A DNA stretch of 64,000 nt from the NCBI RefSeq assembly GCF_900107375.1, contig NZ_FNPT01000002.1, forward strand, positions 1-64,000. The letters run 5' to 3'. The notes beneath the pieces are model-generated. The model ran no database searches. It was not told where the DNA came from and saw only the letters and a program-made list of their open reading frames with translations. Below are positions 1 to 9,445 of this stretch, one piece after another. A program made the translations under genes and the position numbers. Origin of the DNA: Lysobacter sp. yr284. GTDB lineage: Bacteria; Pseudomonadota; Gammaproteobacteria; Xanthomonadales; Xanthomonadaceae. Position 1 is the stretch's first letter. Each line of letters begins with the position of its first letter.

Positions 1-40
1 CCAGCGCGGCGATTGCGTAAGTTTCGTCGTAAGTTGTGTT

Positions 41-75
41 GTCGCGGTCGCGGCTCGCGCCGCTCCTACAGTCGG
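41..75 (+). repeat. Dispersed repeat, GTAGGAGCGGCGC family (single arm)
   Basis: One arm of the short repeat whose core on the other strand reads CTGTAGGAGCGGCGCGAGCC. The same core recurs at about 12.7, 15.7, 15.9, 24.5, 27.3, 29.7, 35.4-35.8, 42.2-42.5, 44.6-44.8 and 47.2-47.4 kb, almost always between genes. Paired inverted arms elsewhere suggest a REP/BIME-like element that forms hairpins in RNA or DNA. Confidence 0.8.
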
Positions 76-99
76 ATACGCAACTTCACTGCCGTCGTT

Positions 100-352
100 G
101 ACGAGTGACGACAAGCTGCAATCAAGAGCTTTCGTCCGCAAGCGGCCGAGTTACTTTCTTTTGGCAGCGCGCCAAAAGAAAGTAACCAAAGAAAAACGCT
201 GGTCTAAAGTCACCAGCCACCAAGTCCAGCACCCGGCGCGGGGCTGCGCCATAAGGGACATCCTGTCCCATGGCGCACGCGCGCATCCATGCGCGCGCCC
301 TCCGGGGCTGCCGGCATGTTCTTCGCGTGGAGTTGCGTCCGAGCGAACAGCA
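100..352 (+). repeat. Long dispersed repeat, copy 1 (about 250 bp)
   Basis: This non-coding block resembles, in reverse complement, the block at 29771-30027 and has nearly the same length. Shared landmarks in order are GACGAGTGACGAC, CGTCCGCAAGCGGCCG, an ACTTTCTTT / AAAGAAAGTAACC inverted repeat, a GCGCCATAAGGG segment, CCTCCGGGGCTGC, and TCCGAGCGAACAGC at the end. The perfect hairpin around 157-183 (CTTTTGG...CCAAAAG) is its most obvious structure. It is followed by short CAGCCACAGC-type microrepeats at about 346-400. I see no convincing gene between 1 and 568. Confidence 0.75.
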
Positions 353-568
353 ACAGCCACAGCAAGGGCAACAGCCATAGCCACAGCCACAGCCGCTGTC
401 TCCGGGCGCCTACTGAAGCGCTGGACGGCCCCCACTGCCCGGTAGCGACGGCCTCGACACCGCCATGCCGCCCCGAGAGGCACCGACGCCCCGTCCCGGC
501 GGTGCCGCAGCGCCCACACCTGGGCGACGACCGCTCCAGCCGGCGGCGGGATCGGCGACAATAGCCGC

Positions 569-1834
569 ATGCAAACCCGTTCCCTCGCCGACTGGCTCTC
601 CTACATCGAACGCATCCACCCCAAGTCCATCGACATGGGCCTGGAGCGCATCCGCGAAGTCTCCCAGCGCCTCGGCCTGAGCCGCCCCGGCCGCGAGGTC
701 ATCACCGTCGGCGGCACCAACGGCAAGGGCTCCACGGTGGCCTTCATCGAGGCTATCGCCCGCGCCGATGGGCGCCGGGTCGGGGCCTACACCTCGCCGC
801 ACCTGCTGGCCTACAACGAGCGCATCCGCATTGACGGCGCCGATGCGGCCGATGCCGATATCGTCGCGGCGTTCGAGGCCATCGAGGCCGCGCGCGGCGA
901 GGTGGCGCTGACCTATTTCGAATACGGCACCCTGGCCGCGCTGTGGCTGTTCGAACGCGCGGGGCTGGATCTGGCGATCCTGGAAGTCGGTCTCGGCGGG
1001 CGCCTGGATGCGACCAACCTCGTCGATGCCGACGTGGCGGTGATCACCACGGTCGACCTGGACCACCAGGACTACCTCGGCGACGACCGCGAGAGCATCG
1101 GTTTCGAGAAGGCCGGCATCGCCCGCGGCTTCAAGCCGCTGGTGCTCGGCGACGACGATCCGCCGTCGAGCGTGCTGCGCCATGCCTACCTGATCGGCGC
1201 CTCGGCGGTGCGCGCCGGCTGCGATTTCTTCTTCGCGCCGGCCGACGACGACGCGGCGCATTGGAACTGGCGCGAGGTCGGCTACGAGGCGCGATTGCCG
1301 CGCCCGGCGCTGAGCGCGCCGGTGCAGATGCGCAACGCCGCGGTCGCGATCGCCGCGCTGCGCGCGCTGGACGCCGCGCCGAGCGACGAGGCCTTGGCGC
1401 AGGGCGTGGCGCAGGCGCGCGTGGCCGGCCGCCTGCAGCGGTTCGAGCGCGACGGCGCGCAGATCCTGGTCGACGTCGGCCACAACCCGCAGGCCGCGCG
1501 CGAACTGGCCGCGTGGCTCGACGCGCAGCCGCCGCGGCCGACCCGGGCGGTGTTCGCCGCGCTCGGCGACAAGGACGCGGTGGGCGTGGTCGCGGCGCTG
1601 GGCGAACGCATCGCGGCCTGGCACCTGGCCGGCCTCGGCGGCCCGCGCGGCACCACGGTGGACGCCTTCGCCGAGCGCCTGCAAGGCAGCGTCGCCGAAC
1701 GCGGACTGCGTCACGCCAGCGTCGCCCAGGCGCTGGCCGCCGCGCGCGCGGCGGCGGGCGAGGGCGAACGCATCCTGGTGTTCGGCTCGTTCCACACCGC
1801 CGCCGAAGCCTTGCAGGCGCTCGCCGGCGAGTAA
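569..1834 (+). CDS. folC: Bifunctional folylpolyglutamate synthase / dihydrofolate synthase
   Basis: Cytosolic Mur-ligase-family enzyme that adds glutamate to dihydropteroate and then to tetrahydrofolates in folate synthesis. The 421-residue length is normal for bacterial FolC. The ATP-binding P-loop GGTNGKGST is at residues 48-56 and the HQDYLG motif that helps bind Mg/ATP is at 166-171. The LDATN motif at about 146-150 is typical of the family. The ATG at 569 follows a GACAAT-like -10 hexamer by only a few bases, so the leader may be short. It precedes the dedD-cvpA-purF block in the same direction, separated by a repeat pair, an order common in gammaproteobacteria. Confidence 0.95.
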   Translation: MQTRSLADWLSYIERIHPKSIDMGLERIREVSQRLGLSRPGREVITVGGTNGKGSTVAFIEAIARADGRRVGAYTSPHLLAYNERIRIDGADAADADIVAAFEAIEAARGEVALTYFEYGTLAALWLFERAGLDLAILEVGLGGRLDATNLVDADVAVITTVDLDHQDYLGDDRESIGFEKAGIARGFKPLVLGDDDPPSSVLRHAYLIGASAVRAGCDFFFAPADDDAAHWNWREVGYEARLPRPALSAPVQMRNAAVAIAALRALDAAPSDEALAQGVAQARVAGRLQRFERDGAQILVDVGHNPQAARELAAWLDAQPPRPTRAVFAALGDKDAVGVVAALGERIAAWHLAGLGGPRGTTVDAFAERLQGSVAERGLRHASVAQALAAARAAAGEGERILVFGSFHTAAEALQALAGE

Positions 1835-1856
1835 GCCGTCGCGCAGCGTCTGCCTT

Positions 1857-1942
1857 TGTGGGAGGGCCTTCAGGCCCGGCGCTTTCGTACCCGATCACGG
1901 TGGCCTGACAGGAAAGCGTCGGGCCTGAAGGCCCTCCCACAA
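1857..1942. repeat. Inverted repeat pair, GTGGGAGGGCCTTC family
   Basis: Two arms face each other: TGTGGGAGGGCCTTCAGGCC on the left and its near complement GGCCTGAAGGCCCTCCCACA on the right, with a spacer of roughly 45 bases. The same family appears at 6667, 17349, 22167, 32889 and 38113. It lies between folC and the dedD-like gene and could act as a transcription terminator or attenuator because the stem is long, but there is no clean U-tract. Confidence 0.8.
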
Positions 1943-2047
1943 GAAAGGCCTCTTTCGATCCTGCGAACAACGCCTGTGCGCAGCGTGTTTTTCTGAACGC
2001 GTCACCGAACCCCGCCGCCCGCGCCCGGCCCTTTCGCCGACCGGGGG

Positions 2048-2053
2048 TATAAT
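2048..2053 (+). promoter_or_regulatory. Possible -10 element of the dedD-like gene
   Basis: A perfect TATAAT hexamer lies 38 bases before the ATG at 2091 in otherwise very GC-rich DNA. No clear -35 is seen at 17 bases upstream. Confidence 0.4.
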
Positions 2054-2090
2054 TCGCGCGGCACCCCGGCCAGCGAGCGACTGAGTAGCG

Positions 2091-3176
2091 ATGGAACCTG
2101 CCCTGAAACAGCGATTGATCGGTGCGTTGGTGTTGATCGCACTGGCGGTGATCTTCCTGCCCATGCTGATCAAGGGCCCGGCGCCCGAAAGCGGCGCCTC
2201 CGATGTTCCGTTGACCTTGCCCGACCAGCCGCAGGGCGGCCAGGGCGAAACCCGCGAGCTGCCCCTGGTGACCCCGGGCGACGCACCGCACGACGGCATG
2301 GTCGGGATGGAACGCCCGCAGCCGGAGCCGGGCGCCGCCGCGCCGGCCGGCAACGGCCAGACCCTGCCGACGGTGGACACCGCCGCCGGCCGCCAGGGCA
2401 TGCAGCCGGCCGCCGCCGCCGGCGGCGACTACGCCGTCAGCTTCGGCAGCTACGCCAGCGCCGGCGACGCCGACCGGGTCATCGCCGCGCTGCAGGCCGC
2501 GCGCCTGCCGGGCTATCAGGAAACCGCGGCCGGCGCCAACGGCCGCACCGTCTACCGCGTGCGCATCGGGCCGTTCGCGACCCAGGCCGACGCCGAGGCC
2601 GCGCGCCTGAATTCGACCAAGGTGCGCAACGACATCAACGCCAAGGTCGTCGTGCTCAACGCCGATGCCGCCGACCTGGCCTCCGGCCCGGCGCCTGCCC
2701 CGGCCAAGCCGGCGAGCACCCCGGCGCCGCTCAACGAGAACAAGCCGGCCAAGCCCGCGGCGCTGCCGCCGGAGCCGGCCAAGCCGGTCGCGGCCAAGCC
2801 CGCCGAAGCCAAGCCGGCCAAGCCCGCGGACACCAAGCCGGTCGCCAGCGCCAAGCCGGTGGAGACCAAGCCGCTGGAGCCGGCCAAGCCCGCCGCCAAG
2901 CCCGAACCCGCCGCGCCGGCCAAGCCGGCCGCCGCCGGCACCGGCTTCGCCGTCCAGCTCGGCGCCTTCGGCAATGCCGAGGAAGCCAACAAACTGCGCG
3001 ACCGCGCCCGCGCGGCCGGTTTCAGCGCGTTCGTCGAACAGGTCCGCACCGACAAGGGCACGCTCAACCGCGTGCGCATCGGTCCGGTGGTCAATCGCGC
3101 CGACGCCGACAAGCTCAAGGGCCAGGTCGCGGCCAAGCTCGGCATCGGCGACGCGCTGGTCAAGCCGCATCCGTAA
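2091..3176 (+). CDS. dedD: SPOR-domain cell-division protein, DedD-like, with two SPOR domains
   Basis: Inner-membrane anchored periplasmic protein expected to bind denuded peptidoglycan at the division septum. Residues 1-7 are cytosolic, one hydrophobic helix spans about 8-27, and a proline-rich linker follows. The first SPOR domain is at about 113-190 and the second at about 284-358. Both carry the pattern GSYAS/GAFGN near the start and RVRIGP near the end. Between them lies an 80-residue Lys-Pro-Ala repeat linker (201-283). E. coli DedD has only one SPOR domain, so the duplication is notable. Position upstream of cvpA and purF matches the conserved folC-dedD-cvpA-purF order. Confidence 0.88.
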   Translation: MEPALKQRLIGALVLIALAVIFLPMLIKGPAPESGASDVPLTLPDQPQGGQGETRELPLVTPGDAPHDGMVGMERPQPEPGAAAPAGNGQTLPTVDTAAGRQGMQPAAAAGGDYAVSFGSYASAGDADRVIAALQAARLPGYQETAAGANGRTVYRVRIGPFATQADAEAARLNSTKVRNDINAKVVVLNADAADLASGPAPAPAKPASTPAPLNENKPAKPAALPPEPAKPVAAKPAEAKPAKPADTKPVASAKPVETKPLEPAKPAAKPEPAAPAKPAAAGTGFAVQLGAFGNAEEANKLRDRARAAGFSAFVEQVRTDKGTLNRVRIGPVVNRADADKLKGQVAAKLGIGDALVKPHP

Positions 3177-3247
3177 GGACGCGCCCGGCGCGACCGCAAC
3201 CGGCTGCCAGTGAGCGGCGGCCGCAACACGCTAGGGAGTAAGGCGCA

Positions 3248-4117
3248 ATGACGGCTCTGGACTGGGGCTTGCTGCTGATCGTGGCCTTGTCGGCGCTGCT
3301 GGGCATGGCGCGCGGGCTGATCGGCGTGGCCATGTCGCTGGCGGCCTGGCTGCTGGCCGGGCTGGGCGCGTTCCTGTTCGGCGGCGACGTCGCCCACGTG
3401 CTCGGCGACAGCGGCCTGAGCTGGGGCTCCTACGCCGCCGGCTACACCCTGTGCTTCGCCGCGATCTGGATCGGCGTGGGCATCCTCGGCTACGTGATCC
3501 GCACCGTCGCCCATTCCTACGGCCTGTCGGAGATGGACCGGCTGATGGGCCTGGGCCTGGGCACCCTGCGCGGGCTGATCTTCGCCTGCGCGCTGCTGGT
3601 GGTGCTGGCCATGACCACATTGCCGCGCGAGCGCAGCTGGCGCGATTCGAGCCTGGCCAAGCTGCTGATGCCGGGCGCCCAGCTGATGCGCAGCGCGCTG
3701 CCGGACCCGATGGCGGCCAAGGTCGACCTGGAAGGCCGCGGCGGCTCGCTGCAGGAAACCGTGCAGACCCAGGCCGGCCAGCTGGAAAAGAACATCAAGG
3801 GCAAGATGCAGTTGCCGACCGGCGGGCTCGACGGGCTCGGCGGCGCGCTGCCGGGCGCGTTCGGCGGCCAGGGCCCGGCGCATACCGACCCGGCCCAGGC
3901 GCTGCCGCAGCCGCTGCCTGAACCGCAGGCCCAGCGGCGCGGCGGCGGCAGCGGCAACCCGCTCACCGACATGCTGCCCGGCGCCTTGCGCGACCTGATG
4001 CCGAAGCTGCCGTCCGGGCAGGGCGCGGGCAACCGCCCGCGCGCGGGCGAAGACGGCCCGATCCAGGACGATGGCCGCCCGATCGACGCGCGCAACGACG
4101 ACAAGCACGTGCAGTAG
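3248..4117 (+). CDS. cvpA: CvpA family inner-membrane protein
   Basis: CvpA proteins are small polytopic membrane proteins needed for colicin V production in E. coli and for envelope-stress tolerance. The N-terminal 160 residues contain about four hydrophobic segments starting with LDWGLLLIVALSALLGMARG-type sequence. The remaining 130 residues are hydrophilic, Gly/Pro/Gln-rich, and longer than in E. coli CvpA (about 162 residues), so this 289-residue version carries an extra cytosolic or periplasmic tail. It sits 71 bases after the dedD-like gene with GGGAG just upstream of its ATG, and precedes purF. Confidence 0.9.
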   Translation: MTALDWGLLLIVALSALLGMARGLIGVAMSLAAWLLAGLGAFLFGGDVAHVLGDSGLSWGSYAAGYTLCFAAIWIGVGILGYVIRTVAHSYGLSEMDRLMGLGLGTLRGLIFACALLVVLAMTTLPRERSWRDSSLAKLLMPGAQLMRSALPDPMAAKVDLEGRGGSLQETVQTQAGQLEKNIKGKMQLPTGGLDGLGGALPGAFGGQGPAHTDPAQALPQPLPEPQAQRRGGGSGNPLTDMLPGALRDLMPKLPSGQGAGNRPRAGEDGPIQDDGRPIDARNDDKHVQ

Positions 4118-4261
4118 GCGCCGGCGCGCAACGCAGCATCGCGCGCCGCGCCGCTGACGAACGCCGGCGGCGGCGCCATCTGCGCCATGCGTATCCGGCC
4201 GTTTCGCTTCCGCCGCGGCCGCCGCCGGCGCCGCGGCACTGCAATTGCGGCCGCCACGGGC

Positions 4262-4267
4262 GATAAT
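4262..4267 (+). promoter_or_regulatory. Possible -10 element for purF
   Basis: GATAAT occurs 71 bases before the purF ATG in a 220-base gap after cvpA. Similar GATAATNCCG sequences precede hutU in this window. This supports a separate promoter for purF but is only a hexamer match. Confidence 0.3.
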
Positions 4268-4338
4268 CCGCGCCGCCGCGGCAGGCGGCCCCACGACTCA
4301 CCGCGTCCCCACGCGACACCACAGGCAGGACCAGCGCT

Positions 4339-5808
4339 ATGTGCGGCATTCTCGGAATCGTCGGCAACACGGATGTCGCCGCCCAGCTCTACGACGGACT
4401 CACCGTGCTGCAGCACCGCGGCCAGGACGCGGCCGGCATCGCCACCGCCGACGGCGCGCGCCTGCGCGTGCACAAGGGCAACGGCCTGGTCAGCGACGTG
4501 TTCGACGAGGCGTCGATGCGCCTGCTCGAAGGCCGCGTCGGCATCGGCCACTGCCGCTACCCGACCGCCGGCAGCGAAGGCTCCGACGAGGCCCAGCCGT
4601 TCTACGTCAACTCGCCGTTCGGCATCGCGCTGGCGCACAACGGCAACCTGATCAACACCGACACGCTGCGCCGCGAAGTGTTCGAGCAGGACCGCCGCAA
4701 CATCAACACCGAATCGGATTCGGAAGTGCTGCTCAACGTGTTCGCGCACGAGCTCGACCGCCAGCGCGCGCTGACCCCGGAGGCCGCGTTCGCCGCGATC
4801 GAGGGCGTGCACCGCCGCTGCGTCGGCGGCTATGCCGTGGTCGCCACCGTGCTCGGCCTGGGCCTGGTCGCGTTCCGCGACCCGCACGGCATCCGCCCGC
4901 TGGTGCTGGGCAAGCGCCGCATCGGCAACCAGGACGAATACGCCGTCGCCTCCGAATCGGTGGCGCTGGACCTGCTCGGCTTCGAGCGCGTGCGCGACGT
5001 GCGCCCGGGCGAGGGCATCGTGGTCACCGCGCGCGGCGAGCTGTTCTCGCACCAGTGCGCCGAGGTGCGCAAGCACACGCCGTGCATCTTCGAATACGTC
5101 TACTTCGCCCGTCCCGACTCGATGATGGACGACGTCTCGGTGCACAAGGCGCGCATGCGCATGGGCCAGACGCTCGGCGAGAAGATCCTGCGCCTGCGCC
5201 CGGACCACGACATCGACGTGGTGATCCCGATTCCCGACACCTCGCGCGACTCGGCCCTGGAAATCGCCAACACCCTGGGCGTGAAGTACCGCGAAGGCTT
5301 CATCAAGAACCGCTACGTCGGCCGCACCTTCATCATGCCGGGGCAGGGCGAGCGGGCGAAGTCGGTCAGGCGCAAGCTCAATCCGATCCCGCTGGAGTTC
5401 CGCAACCGCGTGGTGCTGCTGGTCGACGACTCGATCGTGCGCGGCACCACCTCGCGCCAGATCGTGCAGATGGCGCGCGACGCCGGCGCGCGCAAGGTCT
5501 ACCTGGCGTCCGCCGCGCCGGCGGTGCGCCACCCGAACATCTACGGCATCGACATGCCCTCGGCCGAGGAACTGGTCGCGCACGGCCGCAGCGACGAGCA
5601 GGTGCAGGAACTGCTGGGCTGCGACTGGCTGATCTACCAGGACCTCGACGCGCTGGAACAGGCGGTGTCCGGGCCCAAGCACCGCATCGACCACTTCGAT
5701 TCGTCCTGCTTCAACGGCGAGTACGTGACCGGCGTGGAGCCGGGGTATTTCGAGCGCATCCAGCAGATGCGCTCGGACGACGCCAAGAAGACCCGCCGCG
5801 CTTCGTGA
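4339..5808 (+). CDS. purF: Amidophosphoribosyltransferase
   Basis: First committed enzyme of purine synthesis: it makes phosphoribosylamine from PRPP and glutamine. The start MCGILGIVG exposes the N-terminal nucleophile Cys2 after Met removal, typical of Ntn-type glutaminase domains with no propeptide. The C-terminal half carries the PRPP-binding loop [14 protein letters not shown] at residues 358-371. Length (489) is close to E. coli PurF (505). It lies downstream of cvpA as in many gammaproteobacteria, and its stop codon overlaps the GTG start of the DUF455 gene. Confidence 0.97.
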   Translation: MCGILGIVGNTDVAAQLYDGLTVLQHRGQDAAGIATADGARLRVHKGNGLVSDVFDEASMRLLEGRVGIGHCRYPTAGSEGSDEAQPFYVNSPFGIALAHNGNLINTDTLRREVFEQDRRNINTESDSEVLLNVFAHELDRQRALTPEAAFAAIEGVHRRCVGGYAVVATVLGLGLVAFRDPHGIRPLVLGKRRIGNQDEYAVASESVALDLLGFERVRDVRPGEGIVVTARGELFSHQCAEVRKHTPCIFEYVYFARPDSMMDDVSVHKARMRMGQTLGEKILRLRPDHDIDVVIPIPDTSRDSALEIANTLGVKYREGFIKNRYVGRTFIMPGQGERAKSVRRKLNPIPLEFRNRVVLLVDDSIVRGTTSRQIVQMARDAGARKVYLASAAPAVRHPNIYGIDMPSAEELVAHGRSDEQVQELLGCDWLIYQDLDALEQAVSGPKHRIDHFDSSCFNGEYVTGVEPGYFERIQQMRSDDAKKTRRAS

Positions 5809-6644
5809 GCGCGGCGGCGCCTGAGGCGCCGGCGTCGAGCCTGTTCGATGCCGCGCGCGCCTGCCTCGATGCGGCCACGCCGCAGGCCAAGGTCGAGCTG
5901 ACCTTCGCCTATGCCAGCGCGTTCGCGCGCGGCGAGCTGGCGACGCCCGACGATGCGCCGCCGCCCGAGCCGATCCGCATGCCCGGCCGGCCGTCGAAGC
6001 CGGCGCTGGTGCATCCGCGCGAACTGCCCAAGCGCGGCTTCGGCACCGCCGAAGGCCGCGCCGCCTTCGTCCACGCCATCGCCCACATCGAATTCAACGC
6101 CATCGACCTGGGCTGGGACGCGGTCTACCGCTTTCGCGGCCTGCCGGCGCAGTTCTATGCCGACTGGGTCGGCGTGGCCAACGACGAGGCGCGCCACTTC
6201 CAGTTGCTGCGCGAGCGCCTGCGCGAGCTGGGCTACGACTACGGCGATTTCGACGCCCACAACGGGCTGTGGGAAATGGCCGAGAAGACCGCGCACGACG
6301 GCCTGGCGCGCATGGCCCTGGTGCCGCGGGTGCTGGAGGCGCGCGGCCTGGACGTGACCCCGGGCATGATCGTCAAGCTGCGTTCGATCGGCGACACCGC
6401 CACCGTCGCGATCCTCGAAACCATCCTGCGCGAAGAGGTCGGCCACGTCGCCGCCGGCTCGCACTGGTTCCGCTGGTACTGCGCGCGCGCCGGCGTCGAT
6501 CCGAACCCGCGCTTTCGCGAGCTGCTGGCCGAATACGCGCGCGCCGTGCTGTACGGCCCGTTCAATTTCGACGCGCGCAGCGCCGCCGGTTTCGACGACG
6601 AAGAGCTGCGCATGCTGGAAGCCTTCGCCAACACACGCGACTGA
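5805..6644 (+). CDS. Ferritin-like DUF455 domain protein
   Basis: A 279-residue protein starting at the GTG that overlaps the purF stop (GTGA), so translation is probably coupled to purF. The middle and C-terminal parts show the four-helix di-iron pattern: an [11 protein letters not shown] helix, DEARHFQLL, and [13 protein letters not shown], giving two ExxH-type ligand sets. DUF455 proteins resemble the tRNA hydroxylase/ferritin-like superfamily; no substrate is known to me. A GTG start is chosen because the preceding frame runs back inside purF without a plausible start and the homology begins just after it. Confidence 0.88.
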   Translation: MSAAAPEAPASSLFDAARACLDAATPQAKVELTFAYASAFARGELATPDDAPPPEPIRMPGRPSKPALVHPRELPKRGFGTAEGRAAFVHAIAHIEFNAIDLGWDAVYRFRGLPAQFYADWVGVANDEARHFQLLRERLRELGYDYGDFDAHNGLWEMAEKTAHDGLARMALVPRVLEARGLDVTPGMIVKLRSIGDTATVAILETILREEVGHVAAGSHWFRWYCARAGVDPNPRFRELLAEYARAVLYGPFNFDARSAAGFDDEELRMLEAFANTRD

Positions 6645-6666
6645 GCCGATCGGCGCTGAAAGCTTT

Positions 6667-6754
6667 TGTGGGAGGGACTTCAGTCCCGACGCTTTCGGGT
6701 CAGTTCGCCGTGCGCTGAGCGAAAGGCATCGGGACTGAAGTCCCTCCCGCAAAA
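6667..6754. repeat. Inverted repeat pair, GTGGGAGGGCCTTC family
   Basis: Left arm TGTGGGAGGGACTTCAGTCC and right arm GGACTGAAGTCCCTCCCGCA face each other downstream of the DUF455 gene. The internal A/T changes in both arms compensate each other, so base pairing is preserved relative to the copy at 1857. Confidence 0.8.
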
Positions 6755-6868
6755 AAACACATCCGTGCGCGCTCGCTGCGCCGCGTCATTCCGCCACCTT
6801 CGCGCGCAAAGCGCCGCCGCGGCGGATATGCCATGGTCGCCGTTCCACAGACAGGGAAGGGGGAGACT

Positions 6869-9307
6869 GTGAGACCGACGATCGCATTGTTCGCCGCATC
6901 GCTGCTGGCCTGCGCGCCGTCGCACGCGCACGCCGCCGGCCCCGGCGCGGACGACTACGCCCGCGCCGAGAAGGTGCTGGACTACAACCTCAAGGGCAAG
7001 GTCCGCAACGCCAAGGTCGATCCGCATTGGCTGGCCGACGGCCGCTTCTGGTATCGCCGCGACGGCGCCGCCGGCGCCGAGTACGTGCTGGTCGATCCGG
7101 CCCGGCGCACGCGCGCGCCGCTGTTCGATCCGGCGCGCCTGCGCCAGGCGCTGGCCGCGGTGGCGGCGGACGCCGACCCGGCGCCGCGGTCGGTGCGACT
7201 CGAGGACGGCGCGCTGCGCGGCCGCTTCGCCGCCGGCGCGGTCGCGCTGTCGTGCGACCTGTCGGCCTACCGCTGCGAGGCCTCCGCGTTGGCCGTGCCC
7301 GATCCGCTGTGGCTGGCCTCGCCCGACGGCACCCGCGCGCTGCTGGTGCGCGAACACAACCTGTGGCTGCGCGACCTGCGCAGCGGCGCCGAACGCCAGC
7401 TCACCCGCGACGGCGAGGCGCACTACGGCTACGGCGTGCTGCCCGACTTCGCCCTGCACGCGGTGCCGCGACAGCAGGGAAAATGGACGTCGCCGCCGAT
7501 GACGGTGAGCTGGTCGCCCGACGGCAAGCGCGTGTTCGGCACCCGCTACGACGAGCGCAAGGTCGAACCGTATCCGATGGTGGCGATGGCGCCGGAGAAC
7601 GGCTGGAAGCCCAAGGTCTACGACATCCGCCTGGGCCTGCTCGGCGAGGCCGAGACCGCGCGCGACGAGTGGTATTCGATCGATGTGGATGCCGGCAAGG
7701 TCCGGCGCATCGCCATCCCCGAAGGCTGGAACCACGCGATCGAATCCGACCTGCTGGGCTGGTCGGCCGACGGCCGCCGCGTCTATGCGCCGATCGCCCG
7801 CTACGACCGCCCGGCGCGCATGCAGCTGACCGAGGTCGAGCTGGACAGCGGCAAGATTCGCGCGTTGCTGGAAGAGCGCTCCGACACCCGCATCCAGCTC
7901 AACGATTTCCTCTACAGCCGCCCGGCAGTGGCGGTGCTGGGCGCGCGCAACCAGATCGTGTGGTTCTCCGAGCGCGACGGCTGGGGCCATCTCTACCTCT
8001 ACGACCTGCGCGACGGCCGATTGATCCGGCGGATCACCTCAGGGAAGTGGCTGGTACGCGACGTCATCGGCGTCGACGAGGCGCGCGGCGAACTGTTCTT
8101 CACCGCCGGCGGGCGCGAGCCCGGCGATCCCTACCAGCGCCGGCTGTATCGGGTTTCGCTGGACGGCGGCGAACCGACCTTGCTGACCCCGGAGGCGGCC
8201 GATCACGCGATCGAAGCCGGCGCCAGCGCGATCCTCGGCGGCCCGCCGAACGACCAACTCTCGCCGGACCGCGCGTACGTCATCGACAGTTACTCGACCC
8301 TCGACGCGGCCCCGCGCACCGTGCTGCGCTCCACCCGCGACGGCGCGGTCGCGCTGGAACTCGAACGCGCCGACGACAGCGCGGTGCGCGCCGCCGGCTG
8401 GGTGCCGCCGCAGCGGCTCAAGTTCACCGCCGCCGACGGCCGCAGCGAGATCTGGGCCACGGCCTATTTCCCGCCGGACTACGCGAAGCAAAAAGCCCGG
8501 CCGGGCCAGTACCCGGTGATCGACGCGTACTACGGCGGCCCGCAGATCAACAACGCCCCGGTCGGCTTCGTCGACGCCACCGCCACCACCAATCCGATCT
8601 CGCGCTCGGCGCTGGCGCGGCTGGGCTTCGTGACGATCACCATCGACGCGCGCGGCACGCCGGGGCGTTCGCAGGCCTTCCACGATGTCAGCTTCGGCGA
8701 TTTCGCCGACCCGCAGATCGACGACCACGTCGCCGCGATCCAGCAACTGGCGCAGCGTTTTCCCGGCATCGACGCCGGCCGGGTCGGCGTCTACGGCCAT
8801 TCCTTCGGCGGCTACACCTCCACCCGCGCGATGCTGTACCGGCCGGATTTCTACAAGGTCGCGGTGTCCTCGGCCGGGCCGCACAACTACCAGGGCATGT
8901 ACGGCGGCGGCGTCAACGGCCTGGAACGCCTGCTCGGCGGCCCGCCGGACTACGGCGACGGCCGCCACGTCCGGCCCTCGCCGGGCGCGATACCGGAGAA
9001 CTACCGCAAGCTCGACAACGCCGCCCTGGCCGACAAGCTGCAAGGCAAGCTGATGCTGGTGCTGGGCGACCTCGACGAGAACGCGCTGCCGGCGGTGACG
9101 CTGCAGTTCTCTTCGGCGCTGATCCGCGCCAACAAGGACTTCGACCTGCTGTACCTGCCGAACCAGAACCACGAACTGTTCCGCAACGACGCGTACTACA
9201 CGCGGCGGATGTGGGATTACTTCGTCGAGCACCTGGGCGGGACCAAGCCGCCGGCCGGGTACAAGCTGGCGCCGCCGCCGGGCAAGCCGACGGGCCAGGT
9301 GTTCTGA
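6869..9307 (+). CDS. Secreted prolyl oligopeptidase-family serine peptidase (S9, DPP-IV-like)
   Basis: Predicted periplasmic or secreted peptidase of 812 residues that removes dipeptides or short peptides from peptide N-termini. A GTG at 6869 preceded by GGGAAGGGGGAGA gives a good signal peptide of about 22 residues ending in AHA; an ATG at 6833 would put 12 polar residues before it. An N-terminal beta-propeller (about 40-560) precedes an alpha/beta-hydrolase domain with nucleophile Ser645 in GHSFGGY, likely Asp734 or Asp736 in GDLDEN, and His768 in NQNHE. Family-level assignment is firm, exact cleavage specificity is not. It is monocistronic or leads into the small secreted gene 138 bases downstream. 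Confidence 0.9.
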   Translation: MRPTIALFAASLLACAPSHAHAAGPGADDYARAEKVLDYNLKGKVRNAKVDPHWLADGRFWYRRDGAAGAEYVLVDPARRTRAPLFDPARLRQALAAVAADADPAPRSVRLEDGALRGRFAAGAVALSCDLSAYRCEASALAVPDPLWLASPDGTRALLVREHNLWLRDLRSGAERQLTRDGEAHYGYGVLPDFALHAVPRQQGKWTSPPMTVSWSPDGKRVFGTRYDERKVEPYPMVAMAPENGWKPKVYDIRLGLLGEAETARDEWYSIDVDAGKVRRIAIPEGWNHAIESDLLGWSADGRRVYAPIARYDRPARMQLTEVELDSGKIRALLEERSDTRIQLNDFLYSRPAVAVLGARNQIVWFSERDGWGHLYLYDLRDGRLIRRITSGKWLVRDVIGVDEARGELFFTAGGREPGDPYQRRLYRVSLDGGEPTLLTPEAADHAIEAGASAILGGPPNDQLSPDRAYVIDSYSTLDAAPRTVLRSTRDGAVALELERADDSAVRAAGWVPPQRLKFTAADGRSEIWATAYFPPDYAKQKARPGQYPVIDAYYGGPQINNAPVGFVDATATTNPISRSALARLGFVTITIDARGTPGRSQAFHDVSFGDFADPQIDDHVAAIQQLAQRFPGIDAGRVGVYGHSFGGYTSTRAMLYRPDFYKVAVSSAGPHNYQGMYGGGVNGLERLLGGPPDYGDGRHVRPSPGAIPENYRKLDNAALADKLQGKLMLVLGDLDENALPAVTLQFSSALIRANKDFDLLYLPNQNHELFRNDAYYTRRMWDYFVEHLGGTKPPAGYKLAPPPGKPTGQVF

Positions 9308-9445
9308 CCCGCGCGCGTCGGCGCCGTGTCCGGGCAGACGTCCGGGCGCGGTGCCGGTGCGCCATCGCCGCGTCGGCGCACTTGCGCGATACTGGCCTCG
9401 TCGCGTCGGCGGCGGCCGAAGCACGGACGAAAACAGGAGCGGCGA

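Noticed and set aside
151-570. Open frame on the minus strand across the long repeat near the left edge
   Set aside because: It runs through the hairpin and microrepeats, has no ribosome site, and the translation is Arg/Ala-rich low complexity. The similar block at 29.8-30.0 kb does not keep the same frame.
410-1795. Long minus-strand open frame opposite folC
   Set aside because: Long antisense frames are expected in GC-rich genes with strong third-position GC. The translation is rich in Arg, Ala, Gly and His with no fold. FolC motifs on the plus strand are complete.
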